A stretch of 9,147 nt of DNA from Elusimicrobiota bacterium (GCA_003450735.1 DMEZ01000050.1:26711-35857); one strand, 5' to 3'; counted from the first letter of the stretch, positions 1-5,835 are shown. Numbers and translations are program-made. The notes: a model not told the origin generated them from the letters alone.

Positions 1-92
1 ACGCCCTTGGACTTCAGGAAGCCCGTTAGGGCGGGCGTGCCGAGCGGAGGGAAATCCGTGCCGTAGTCGGGAGGGAGGATGAGGCTAAACAC
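1..92 (-). CDS. B12-binding radical SAM protein, N-terminal fragment (runs off the left edge)
   Basis: Only the first 30 codons are in the window, read leftward from a GTG at 92-90. The peptide begins MFSLILPPDYGTDFPPLG and continues TPALTGFLKSKGV. That is the first strand, loop and helix pattern of the cobalamin-binding (Rossmann-like) domain at the front of many B12-dependent radical SAM enzymes: hydrophobic strand, PP, then F-P-P-L-G, then a helix ending in K-x-x-G. The GTG overlaps the end of the upstream PqqD gene by 8 bases. A GGAAG lies 11 bases ahead of it, so the ribosome site is modest and translation is probably coupled. No other start codon lies nearby in this frame, and the first strand begins three residues after the GTG, as expected. 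A PqqD-like protein directly before a radical SAM gene supports the call. The FeS-binding CxxxCxxC motif would lie outside the window, so the enzyme class is inferred. Confidence 0.65.
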   Translation of the reverse strand, partial: MFSLILPPDYGTDFPPLGTPALTGFLKSKG

Positions 93-369
93 CCGGCGTG
101 ACGCTTCCGATGGCTTCCATCTGCCCGAGGAGTTCGGCCACGTCCCGCGCCACCTGCTCAGCCGGGGCGTCGAACTCCTCCAGGAGGACGCTTTGGATCT
201 CCTCCTCGGTGCGCTTCCCGTCGATGAGCTCCCAGACGCGGGTCCCGGTCTCGTTCAAGGTGAAGAGGCTCTGCAGGTCGCCCACCTTGCGGCGGATGGG
301 GACGAGGATGAACTCGTCGGCGATCTTCCGGCCTACGAAATCGGGGCTCTTGGCGAAGCGGCGGGGCAT
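85..369 (-). CDS. PqqD family protein
   Basis: A 94-residue protein that matches the PqqD family in length and pattern. It has an N-terminal beta-rich part (residues 10-37, with F-I-L-V-P-I-R-R and L-Q-S-L-F), the hallmark L-N-E-T-G-T-R-V-W-E-L-I-D-G segment at 38-51, and a helical C-terminal part (54-88) of the type E-E-I-Q-S-V-L-L-E-E-F and V-A-R-D-V-A-E-L-L. In known systems PqqD domains are peptide-binding chaperones that present a substrate peptide to a radical SAM partner. Stand-alone copies beside radical SAM genes are common, often with unknown substrate. The ATG at 369-367 has an AGGGGGAT stretch 4-11 bases upstream, inside the end of the previous gene, which stops 3 bases before. 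The 3' end overlaps the radical SAM start by 8 bases, so the two are likely co-translated. I see no precursor-peptide gene nearby, so a RiPP role is possible but not shown. Confidence 0.85.
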   Translation of the reverse strand: MPRRFAKSPDFVGRKIADEFILVPIRRKVGDLQSLFTLNETGTRVWELIDGKRTEEEIQSVLLEEFDAPAEQVARDVAELLGQMEAIGSVTPGV

Positions 370-372
370 AAG

Positions 373-732
373 CTAATCCCCCTGCGGGCGGCTCACGGCC
401 TGGACCTTCTCGACGACCTTCTTGAGTCCGGCCTTGATGCGCCCCGATTGACGGCGCTCGACCCAGGTGATGAGGACGAAGAGCAGGAGGCCGGCCAGGA
501 CGAGCCCGGGGACCACGAGGTCCTTGGCGCGCAGGAGGGTCGGCGCTTGGGGCAGGAGGGAGGCGGACCAGCGCTCCCCGCAGTTGACGCAGTAGCGCTT
601 GCGGCTGTTCTGCAGTACGCGATAAAGGTGGACGAGGCGGCTTCTGGAACGGCGCACCTGGATGCTGCCGCACTTCGGGCAGGCGTGGGGCGAACGCGTG
701 ATGGGATTGGAGCGATAGTCTTTCGAGCGCAT
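373..732 (-). CDS. Membrane-anchored zinc-ribbon protein, function unknown
   Basis: A 119-residue protein I cannot assign to a named family. Two Cys pairs, C18-P-K-C21-G and C48-V-N-C51-G, sit 26 residues apart and would form a four-Cys zinc ribbon. The region between them is strongly basic (R-R-S-R-S-R, then R-K-R-Y). One hydrophobic helix follows at about residues 72-91, then a short basic amphipathic tail (92-119). The ribbon is probably cytoplasmic, by the positive-inside rule. Start choice: ATG at 732-730 overlaps the stop of the upstream response regulator in a TGATG junction. An in-frame TTG one codon earlier (735-733) is possible but less likely. There is no clear Shine-Dalgarno site, so translation probably depends on coupling. 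The gene ends 3 bases before the PqqD start. The ribbon could bind nucleic acid or protein, or only be structural. Confidence 0.75.
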   Translation of the reverse strand: MRSKDYRSNPITRSPHACPKCGSIQVRRSRSRLVHLYRVLQNSRKRYCVNCGERWSASLLPQAPTLLRAKDLVVPGLVLAGLLLFVLITWVERRQSGRIKAGLKKVVEKVQAVSRPQGD

Positions 733-1100
733 CAACGCGTTTTCAGCAGATTCGCCGCGACCGTCTTGAGCAGGTAGTCGAAATCGAGGGGCTTGGCCAG
801 AAAATCGCAGGCGCCGCGCTCGATGGCGAGCTTGGCCCGGTGCTCCGCGGCGTCGCCCGAGATGACGATGATGGGAAGGGAAGGGAACTCCTCGTGGAGG
901 TCGTCGATGAGCGCGATGCCGTCCAGGCGGGGCATGTGGATGTCGAGGATGACGAGGTCGGCGCGCTCCTCGGCGATGAGTTCGAGCACCTCCGTCCCGT
1001 CGGCGGCCTCCAGGACCTGGTAGCCCTCCGCCTCGAACAGCCGGCGGATGGTGGCGCGGACGACCGGCTCATCGTCGACGATCAATATCTTCTTGGACAT
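732..1100 (-). CDS. Single-domain response regulator (CheY-like receiver)
   Basis: A 122-residue receiver domain with no output domain. All key residues are present: acidic pair D9-D10 with E11 (metal binding), phospho-acceptor D53 in L-V-I-L-D-I-H-M-P, the switch residue S81 in V-I-S-G, and K103 in L-A-K-P. Such stand-alone receivers signal through protein contact or act as relay intermediates. No histidine kinase is present in the window, so its phosphodonor must be encoded elsewhere. The ATG at 1100-1098 lies 32 bases after the stop of the upstream gene. A possible extended -10 promoter element sits immediately upstream, which would give a very short leader. A GAAG lies 5 bases before the start. 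The gene is followed by the zinc-ribbon gene with a one-base overlap. The family call is firm; the pathway is unknown. Confidence 0.95.
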   Translation of the reverse strand: MSKKILIVDDEPVVRATIRRLFEAEGYQVLEAADGTEVLELIAEERADLVILDIHMPRLDGIALIDDLHEEFPSLPIIVISGDAAEHRAKLAIERGACDFLAKPLDFDYLLKTVAANLLKTR

Positions 1101-1113
1101 GTCGCTTCAGGTA

Positions 1114-1136
1114 AGTATACCAAACCGGAGGGTCAA
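1114..1136 (-). promoter_or_regulatory. Candidate extended -10 promoter for the response regulator and downstream genes
   Basis: On the minus strand, TGG-TATACT (1122-1114) matches an extended -10 element: TGN followed by 5 of 6 bases of TATAAT. A TTGACC lies at 1136-1131, but the gap of 11 bases is too short for a standard -35/-10 pair, so the extended -10 would have to act largely alone. Transcription would begin near 1107, about 7 bases before the response regulator ATG. The element occupies the 32-base gap after the propeller gene, one of only a few non-coding gaps in the minus block. The prediction is from sequence match only. Confidence 0.35.
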
Positions 1137-2026
1137 TGGGACGAGAAGCGCAGGGCGTTCGCGGGGATGCGGTGCAGGGAGGAGGGGTTGCGGGTCATCA
1201 CCCAGAGCCAGCGGCCCTCCAAGGCGAAGCCGACCGGCACCGAGCCGGCCGGCAGGAAGTCCTGCAGGGACGCGTTCCCCGCGGGCCTGAACGGCTTGTC
1301 TATCCGGTAGCGGCTCACCCGGCTCGAATCCCCATCCAGCACCCACAGGTGCTCGCCCACCCGAGCCAGGTCGACGGGGTCCTCGTCTGCGATGGGATTC
1401 GAGGAGAGCACTGGAAGGCGGTCGACCTTGGCGTGCCGGTACACCCTGCGCGCCGCCCGGTCGGCGGTCCAAAGGATGTCCCCGTCGGAGAAGATTGCGC
1501 TGGGCTCCAGCCCCGGGCTCTCGAAGGTCTCGAGGATGGAGCAGGAGTCCGGGTGGTGGCGATAGATCTTCCGGTTGACCGCGTCCACGCTCCAGAGGCA
1601 GGACTTGTTGATGGACAGGGCGGCGGCCGGGCTCGGGAACGCCTGCCGCTCGACCACCCGGCTGCCGTCGGAGTCGAGGCGCACCAGTTCCTTGCTCGAT
1701 CGGTCGAAAGAGACATACTGGCCGTCCTTCACCGCCAGGGACGCGGGCCGACTCGCCGGATAGGGAATGCTCACGGTCGCGGCCGGCTTCGGATGCCGAA
1801 CCAGCCAGAGGACAGCCGCGAGGGCCGCGCCCAAAACCAGGACGAACGCCGCCGCGGGGAAGCGAAGAGCCGTGGGCTTCTTCGCCGCGGGCCTGTCCCG
1901 AGCGGCCGGACGCGGCCCCTTGCCGAGAGAGCTGCGCGGCCCAGGAGGCGGAGCGAGGTCCACCTTCGAGAGCCGGAGGCTGAGGTCCTCCAATAGCTTA
2001 TCGACGGGGTCGGGGGTCTGTTCCAT
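1133..2026 (-). CDS. Membrane-anchored beta-propeller-like repeat protein, function unknown
   Basis: A 297-residue protein with three parts. Residues 1-55 are a Pro/Arg/Lys-rich, probably disordered cytoplasmic segment. About 58-76 is one hydrophobic helix, a likely signal anchor. From about 85 to 297 is a repeat domain outside the membrane. Five repeats can be aligned on an aromatic position: Y104, W145, W186, W228 and W275, spaced 41, 41, 42 and 47 residues. Three are followed by D-x-x-x-R-x-(Y/S)-R, as in L-W-S-V-D-A-V-N-R-K-I-Y-R. This is the look of an NHL- or YncE/SMP-30-type beta-propeller blade. Five repeats is on the short side for a closed propeller, so one blade may be degenerate or the protein may oligomerise. 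The ATG at 2026-2024 is preceded by a C-rich stretch with no good Shine-Dalgarno site, 14 bases after the second coiled-coil gene. A scaffold or ligand-sensing role is inference. Confidence 0.75.
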   Translation of the reverse strand: MEQTPDPVDKLLEDLSLRLSKVDLAPPPGPRSSLGKGPRPAARDRPAAKKPTALRFPAAAFVLVLGAALAAVLWLVRHPKPAATVSIPYPASRPASLAVKDGQYVSFDRSSKELVRLDSDGSRVVERQAFPSPAAALSINKSCLWSVDAVNRKIYRHHPDSCSILETFESPGLEPSAIFSDGDILWTADRAARRVYRHAKVDRLPVLSSNPIADEDPVDLARVGEHLWVLDGDSSRVSRYRIDKPFRPAGNASLQDFLPAGSVPVGFALEGRWLWVMTRNPSSLHRIPANALRFSSH

Positions 2027-2040
2027 GGGGGGACGGCCGC

Positions 2041-2769
2041 TCAGGCCCCTTTCTTGTATTGCTGGACGACGCTGACGACCTCTTCCTGGAGCTTCTTCTT
2101 GATCTCGTCGAGCTCCTGGCGCTTGACCTGCCAGTCGGCCTCGAGGTCCCGGCGGTAGCGCTCGAGCTCCTCCTCGCGGGCCTGGTACTGCGCTTCCTGC
2201 TCGGCCAGGCGCGCCTCCTTGGCCTCCAGCTCCTTGGCCAGAGCCTCCTGCGCGGCGCTGAGCGAGCCCTCTTTCCTCAAAGCCTCCCCGCGGAGCTCGG
2301 CGATCCGGTCCTGCTGGGCTTGGGCCTGCTCGGCCAGGCGGCTCTGGTAGTCCGCCTCGAGCTCACGGCGGCGCTCCAGCCAGCCCGCCTCCAGGCGGCG
2401 CTCCTTCTCCTCGAGCTCCTTGAGGAAGGCCTGCAGCCTCTCGGCGTGCTGGGAGTTCAGCTCGGCCTCGGCTCGGAGGTGCCGGTCCTCGAGATCGGCC
2501 AGCTTCTTGTGTCCCGCGTCCTCGAGTTCGCGGCGCAGGGTCGCGATCCGCGCCTCGGCTTCCGACTGCACCTCCCCCTCGACTGTGACCCGCATCTGGG
2601 CCATCCCCTCGCGAAGAGAGGCCACCGTCTTCTCGGCGCGGTCGACGTCCGCGCGGAACTCCTCGACCAGGGCCTGCAGGCCGGCCGCCGACTGCCGGTC
2701 CTCCTTCCAGAGCTTCAGGCAGACCTCGTCGAGGCGCGTCCAGGCTTCGTTGAGGCGCAGTTCTTTCAT
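2041..2769 (-). CDS. Coiled-coil protein, function unknown (second of pair)
   Basis: A 242-residue, highly charged protein dominated by Glu, Arg, Lys, Ala, Leu and Gln, with almost no Pro or Gly after residue 60. It is predicted to be a long alpha-helical coiled coil from about residue 28 to 236. The N-terminal 25 residues (M-K-E-L-R-L-N-E-A-W) look more globular and may be a docking helix. Similar motifs recur: L-E-A-D-Y at 137-141 and L-E-A-D-W at 208-212, and E-L-E-E-K-E-R-R-L near 118 versus E-L-E-A-K-E-A-R-L near 180. There is no signal peptide or membrane segment, so it is probably cytoplasmic. ATG at 2769-2767 overlaps the stop of the first coiled-coil gene (ATGA) and has GGGAG about 9-13 bases ahead. 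The open frame extends upstream to 2952, but that part is antisense-like composition inside the previous gene and is rejected. No specific family recognised; assembly with its upstream neighbour is likely. Confidence 0.85.
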   Translation of the reverse strand: MKELRLNEAWTRLDEVCLKLWKEDRQSAAGLQALVEEFRADVDRAEKTVASLREGMAQMRVTVEGEVQSEAEARIATLRRELEDAGHKKLADLEDRHLRAEAELNSQHAERLQAFLKELEEKERRLEAGWLERRRELEADYQSRLAEQAQAQQDRIAELRGEALRKEGSLSAAQEALAKELEAKEARLAEQEAQYQAREEELERYRRDLEADWQVKRQELDEIKKKLQEEVVSVVQQYKKGA

Positions 2770-3986
2770 GGCGTCGTCTCCCGCCCCGGGAGCCCATCCA
2801 GCTTCTTCTGATAGGAGCGGATGGTCTCCACCAGTTCCTGCTTGAGGGCTTCCAGCTGCTGGACCTTCTCGAGCGAGGCCGACGCCGCCTCGAACATCCT
2901 CCCGTGCCAATCCTTCGTCCGCTGCCTGAGGGATTCCTCCTGCTCCTTCCAAGCCGTCTCGCGCCGCCCGTCGTTCTCGTCCGCCTCGGCGAAGCGGCGC
3001 ACCACGATCCGCTCGAGCTCCGCGAGCTCTTCCCGGCGCTTGTCCAGGTTCGCGTTGACCAGGGCCTGCTGGGCCCTCAGCTCGCCTTCAAGCCGCAGGG
3101 CCTCCGCCTCGAGCGAGCGGGACTTCTCCTCGAAATCGAGCGCGCGGCGCATGTTGGCCTGGGAGAGCTCGGCTCTTTCGGCTTCGAGCGCGGCGGCCTT
3201 CTCCAGATACTCCCTGGCCTGCGCTTCCCACCGCGCGGCCGCGGCCAGCAGACGCCCCTTTTCGGCGAGCCAATCCTGCTCGCGCCGGGCATCCGCCTCG
3301 GCGCGCTCGCGCTCCCGCGCCGCCGTCTTGCGCTGGTACTCCGAGAGCAGATCCTCCCGCAGAAGCTGGAGCTCCCGCTCGTTCTCCTCCTTATGCCGGC
3401 GGTAGAGGTCCTCGAGGCGGGCTTCGCGCTCCGAAAGGTCCTTGTCCCGGGCGGCCAGAAGGCGTTCCAAGGACTTGAGGGCCACCTCGCGGGAGACGAA
3501 GCTCCGGTCCATCGCGCTCTTGCTCTGCTCCAGGTCGCTCTGCGCCTTCTCGTTCTGCTCGCGGGTCCTCAGCTCGGTCTCGGCCTGGAGCTTCTTGAAG
3601 CCCCGCTCCAGGGTCTCGAGGCGCCGGGCGTACTCTTTCTCCAGTTCGTCGGCCCGGAAGCGCAGGGACTTCTCGCGCTGGTCGAGGCCGCTCTCGCGCA
3701 CCAGGAGCGCCTTGAGGTCGAGCGTGCCCTCGCAGAACTGGGAGAGCAGGGCCTCGACCTTCCCATAATAGGACTCCCGCTCGGTCGCGCATTCCTCCTC
3801 GCGCCCCTTCATCGTCTTGCGGGCGAGCAGGGCGGCGCGGGTCTCCTCGAAGCGCTTCTGGAGCTCCGCGTTGCGGGCCTCCAGGGAGCGCATGCGCTCC
3901 AGGGCCCACCGCAAGGTCATCTTCGCGGTGTCCAGGTTATCTAGGGAGTCCAGCTGTGCGGACACGTCCTGTGGGGTCGTTTCCAT
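2766..3986 (-). CDS. Long coiled-coil protein, function unknown (first of pair)
   Basis: A 406-residue protein that is nearly all predicted coiled coil from about residue 22 to 395, rich in Glu, Arg, Ala and Leu. The start (METTPQDVSAQLDSLDNL) is a short acidic, non-coil head, and a short G-L-P-G-R tail ends it. Two Cys (66 and 85) lie in a less regular section at about 60-100, which may be a break between two rods. No signal peptide or membrane segment is visible. It resembles generic SMC/filament-like rods but lacks ATPase heads, so it is not SMC. ATG at 3986-3984 is preferred to the TTG at 4010, because a sigma-70-type promoter with a 17-base spacer ends just before it and would exclude the TTG. 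The gene overlaps the second coiled-coil gene by 4 bases. Scaffold or cytoskeletal roles are inference. Confidence 0.85.
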   Translation of the reverse strand: METTPQDVSAQLDSLDNLDTAKMTLRWALERMRSLEARNAELQKRFEETRAALLARKTMKGREEECATERESYYGKVEALLSQFCEGTLDLKALLVRESGLDQREKSLRFRADELEKEYARRLETLERGFKKLQAETELRTREQNEKAQSDLEQSKSAMDRSFVSREVALKSLERLLAARDKDLSEREARLEDLYRRHKEENERELQLLREDLLSEYQRKTAARERERAEADARREQDWLAEKGRLLAAAARWEAQAREYLEKAAALEAERAELSQANMRRALDFEEKSRSLEAEALRLEGELRAQQALVNANLDKRREELAELERIVVRRFAEADENDGRRETAWKEQEESLRQRTKDWHGRMFEAASASLEKVQQLEALKQELVETIRSYQKKLDGLPGRETTP

Positions 3987-3997
3987 CCTCGGGGGAT

Positions 3998-4026
3998 GTT
4001 TTAACCCCAAAGCGCTGGAAAGTCAA
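3998..4026 (-). promoter_or_regulatory. Sigma-70-type promoter for the minus-strand coiled-coil operon
   Basis: On the minus strand, TTGACT (4026-4021, 5 of 6 matches to the -35 consensus) is followed after exactly 17 bases by TAAAAC (4003-3998, 4 of 6 matches to the -10). Transcription would start near 3991, about 5 bases before the ATG at 3986, giving an almost leaderless mRNA. The -10 lies inside a small imperfect inverted repeat, GGGG and CCCC with a 9-base loop (3992-4008), which could be chance. The region is clearly more AT-rich than its surroundings and lies between divergent genes. Confidence 0.55.
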
Positions 4027-4064
4027 TGATGCTTTTGTTACAGGAATTCAGCTACCATCTCCCC

Positions 4065-4880
4065 ATGGAAAGCCTCCAAGCCCGCATGGAAGCCCTGGCC
4101 CGGGCTCACCGGGGCCAGGTCCGCTTCTATGCGAAGAGCCTCGCGACCGGGGAAAGCGTCGAGCTCGACGCCGACGAACCCGTGCGCTCCGCCTCCACCA
4201 TCAAGCTCGGCATCCTGGTGGAAGCCTTCCACCAAGCGGGCGAAGGCCGCCTTCCCCTCTCCGGCAAGGTCGTTCTGCGCGAGGAGGACAAGGTGCAGGG
4301 CTCCGGGGTGCTCAAGTTTTTGCGGGCCCCGCTCGAGCTGACCCTCGAGGATGTCCTCACCCTCATGGTGATCGAGAGCGACAACACGGCCACGAACCTC
4401 GCCATCGACCAGGTCGGGCTGAACGCGGTCAATGCGCGTTTCGCCGCGCTGGGCCTGAAGAACACCCGGCTCTACAAGAAGGTCTACAAGCCCGCCGAAG
4501 GCCCCCTGCCCCCAGACCAGAAAGAGTTCGGCCTGGGCAAGACCACCGCCCGCGAGATGAGCCGTCTGATGGAGGAGGCGGCGCGCGACGAGCGCATGAC
4601 CGCCATCCTGAAGGGCCAGCAGAACCGGAACATGATCCCGCGCTATATCGAAGCCGGCCTCGACGCCTCCGAGGGGGGCGCCATCGTGGCGAACAAGACC
4701 GGGGCCCTCGACGCCCAGCGCTCCGACGTCGGCGCGGTGTTCTCTCCCGCGGGGACGATCCTCGTCTCGGCCTTCACCGACGGCAACGAGGACCAGCGCT
4801 GGACCTGCGAGAACGAGGCGGAAGGGCTCATCGCCCAACTCGCCAAGACCGTTTTCGACAGCTGGGGGAGGAAGAAATGA
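4065..4880 (+). CDS. Class A beta-lactamase-fold serine hydrolase
   Basis: A 271-residue protein of the beta-lactamase2/class A serine hydrolase family. Motifs in order: S44-T-I-K47 (nucleophile and general base Lys), S105-D-N107 (the SDN loop), and K211-T-G213. The omega-loop region (about 141-161) lacks the E-x-x-L-N motif of true class A beta-lactamases. E145 lies about 15 residues before the T160-T161 pair, a rough positional match for Glu166, but the Asn170 equivalent is not evident. True penicillinase activity is therefore uncertain, and a peptidase or esterase role is as likely. No signal peptide is visible, which is unusual for this family. Start choice: ATG at 4065. An earlier in-frame ATG pair at 4026/4029, with GGAAAG upstream, would add 13 residues, but those codons are AT-rich and include TTA and TTG leucine codons unlike the rest, and they overlap the divergent promoter. 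An in-frame stop at 4002 rules out further extension. Confidence 0.88.
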   Translation: MESLQARMEALARAHRGQVRFYAKSLATGESVELDADEPVRSASTIKLGILVEAFHQAGEGRLPLSGKVVLREEDKVQGSGVLKFLRAPLELTLEDVLTLMVIESDNTATNLAIDQVGLNAVNARFAALGLKNTRLYKKVYKPAEGPLPPDQKEFGLGKTTAREMSRLMEEAARDERMTAILKGQQNRNMIPRYIEAGLDASEGGAIVANKTGALDAQRSDVGAVFSPAGTILVSAFTDGNEDQRWTCENEAEGLIAQLAKTVFDSWGRKK

Positions 4881-5791
4881 AGCGCCGCCTGTCCTTCGCC
4901 GCCGCGGGCCTGCTCGTCGTGGCCGGCGCCCTCTTCCTCTGGGCGCGCAGCCATCCGCTGGACGTCAACGACCTGGTCGTGCGGTCACGCCTGCGCCTGG
5001 CAGGCGCGCGCCGCCTCCAGGCCGCGGGCCTAGAAGCCCTCGTCCGCGACACCTGCGTTCCCGGCGGGCCTTGCCGCTGCGTCGCCCTGGTGCACGGTCT
5101 GGGCGACTCGGCCGAGACCTGGGACCGCATCCTCCTGGACGAGGAGGGCGCGCCCTTCCCCCGCGGCGTCAAGGTCTACGCGCCGAACCTCCCGGGCACG
5201 GAGGGCTCGGCCGCTCCCGCCTCGCCCGAGGGCTACCGCACCCGGGAGATGGCTGGCGCTTTGCGCTCGACCCTCGAGCCCGTCTGCCCGCGCTGGACCG
5301 TGGCCGGCAACAGCCTGGGCGGCTGGGTCGCGGCCTGGCTGGCCGCGGATTGGCCGGAGGGTGTGGAGCGCCTCATCCTGCTCGCGCCCGCCGGGCTCGA
5401 CGACCCGACCGGCCTCTCCGAGGAGACCGCGCGCACGCTCGCCGATCCCACGCCGGAGGCGATCCAGGCCTTCCTGGGCAAGGCCCAGGCCTCCCCGGCG
5501 GCCTTCCCGAAGGCGGTCCTGAAGCAGATCGCCGGGCGCATCCGGAGCCGTCCCTCCAAGTCCATGGTCCTCGCCATCCGAAAGGAAGAGTACCTCGATG
5601 AGAGCCTGTCCGCTGTCAGGGCGCCGACCCTCGTGCTCTGGGGCGAGGCCGACCGCGTCATCCCCCCCTCCCAGGGCCCCAAGTTCCAGAAGGGCATCCA
5701 GGGCTCCCGCCTCGAGCTCCTGCCGAACTGCGGCCACCTGCCCCAGAAGGAGTGCCCCGCCGCGGTGCGCAAGGCCGTGTTCGGCCCTTGA
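4877..5791 (+). CDS. Membrane-anchored alpha/beta hydrolase
   Basis: A 304-residue alpha/beta-hydrolase-fold protein. The N-terminus (basic M-K-R-R, hydrophobic helix about 5-23) is a signal peptide or signal anchor, with no obvious cleavage motif or lipobox, so I favour an anchored enzyme facing the periplasm or exterior. The oxyanion-hole segment is L-V-H-G-L-G-D at 71-77. The nucleophile elbow is G-N-S146-L-G-G, the acid is D259 in G-E-A-D-R, and the base is H287 in N-C-G-H-L. The triad is complete. Cys60, 66 and 68 cluster before the fold, and C285 and C293 flank the catalytic His, so disulfides are possible. Substrate cannot be told; esterase, lipase and hydrolytic dehalogenase relatives share this layout. 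ATG at 4877 overlaps the serine hydrolase stop (ATGA) with GAGGA just upstream, so the pair is probably coupled. The frame is open back to 3956, but that part lies inside the previous gene and is not coding. Confidence 0.9.
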   Translation: MKRRLSFAAAGLLVVAGALFLWARSHPLDVNDLVVRSRLRLAGARRLQAAGLEALVRDTCVPGGPCRCVALVHGLGDSAETWDRILLDEEGAPFPRGVKVYAPNLPGTEGSAAPASPEGYRTREMAGALRSTLEPVCPRWTVAGNSLGGWVAAWLAADWPEGVERLILLAPAGLDDPTGLSEETARTLADPTPEAIQAFLGKAQASPAAFPKAVLKQIAGRIRSRPSKSMVLAIRKEEYLDESLSAVRAPTLVLWGEADRVIPPSQGPKFQKGIQGSRLELLPNCGHLPQKECPAAVRKAVFGP

Positions 5792-5816
5792 TGCCTCTCC
5801 CGTGAAACACTACACT
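5788..5816 (+). promoter_or_regulatory. Candidate promoter for the permease genes
   Basis: TTGATG (5788-5793, 4 of 6 to -35) and TACACT (5811-5816, 4 of 6 to -10) are separated by exactly 17 bases. The -35 overlaps the stop codon of the alpha/beta hydrolase. Transcription would start near 5823, leaving a 13-base leader that contains the GAGG at 5827-5830. It sits in the 44-base gap, the largest gap inside the plus-strand block. No terminator hairpin is visible there, so read-through from upstream is also possible. Confidence 0.4.
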
Positions 5817-5835
5817 CCCCAAGCGTGAGGCTTTG

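Noticed and set aside
2770..2952. 61-residue N-terminal extension of the second coiled-coil protein
   Set aside because: Gly/Ala/Pro-rich and inside the upstream coiled-coil gene. The ATGA junction at 2766-2769 with GGGAG ahead explains the start better.
2904..3944. A 346-residue Leu/Ala/Gly-rich plus-strand frame opposite the first coiled-coil gene
   Set aside because: The complement of Glu/Arg/Gln codons gives Leu/Ala/Pro-rich sequence. The minus-strand rod protein has coherent heptad character and a matching overlap with its neighbour.
2041..3986. Coiled-coil genes as an SMC/MukB or Rad50-type ATPase
   Set aside because: No Walker A, Walker B or signature motif and no hinge-like globular domain is visible in either protein.
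3992..4008. GGGG/CCCC inverted repeat around the coiled-coil promoter -10 as an operator or terminator
   Set aside because: A 4-base stem with a 9-base loop is easily a chance event in this base composition, and no second copy was seen.
3956..4876. Open frame continuing upstream of the alpha/beta hydrolase
   Set aside because: It runs in another frame through the serine hydrolase, whose motifs are intact, and reads as Arg/Pro/Gly-rich. The ATG at 4877 with a good ribosome site and signal anchor is the true start.
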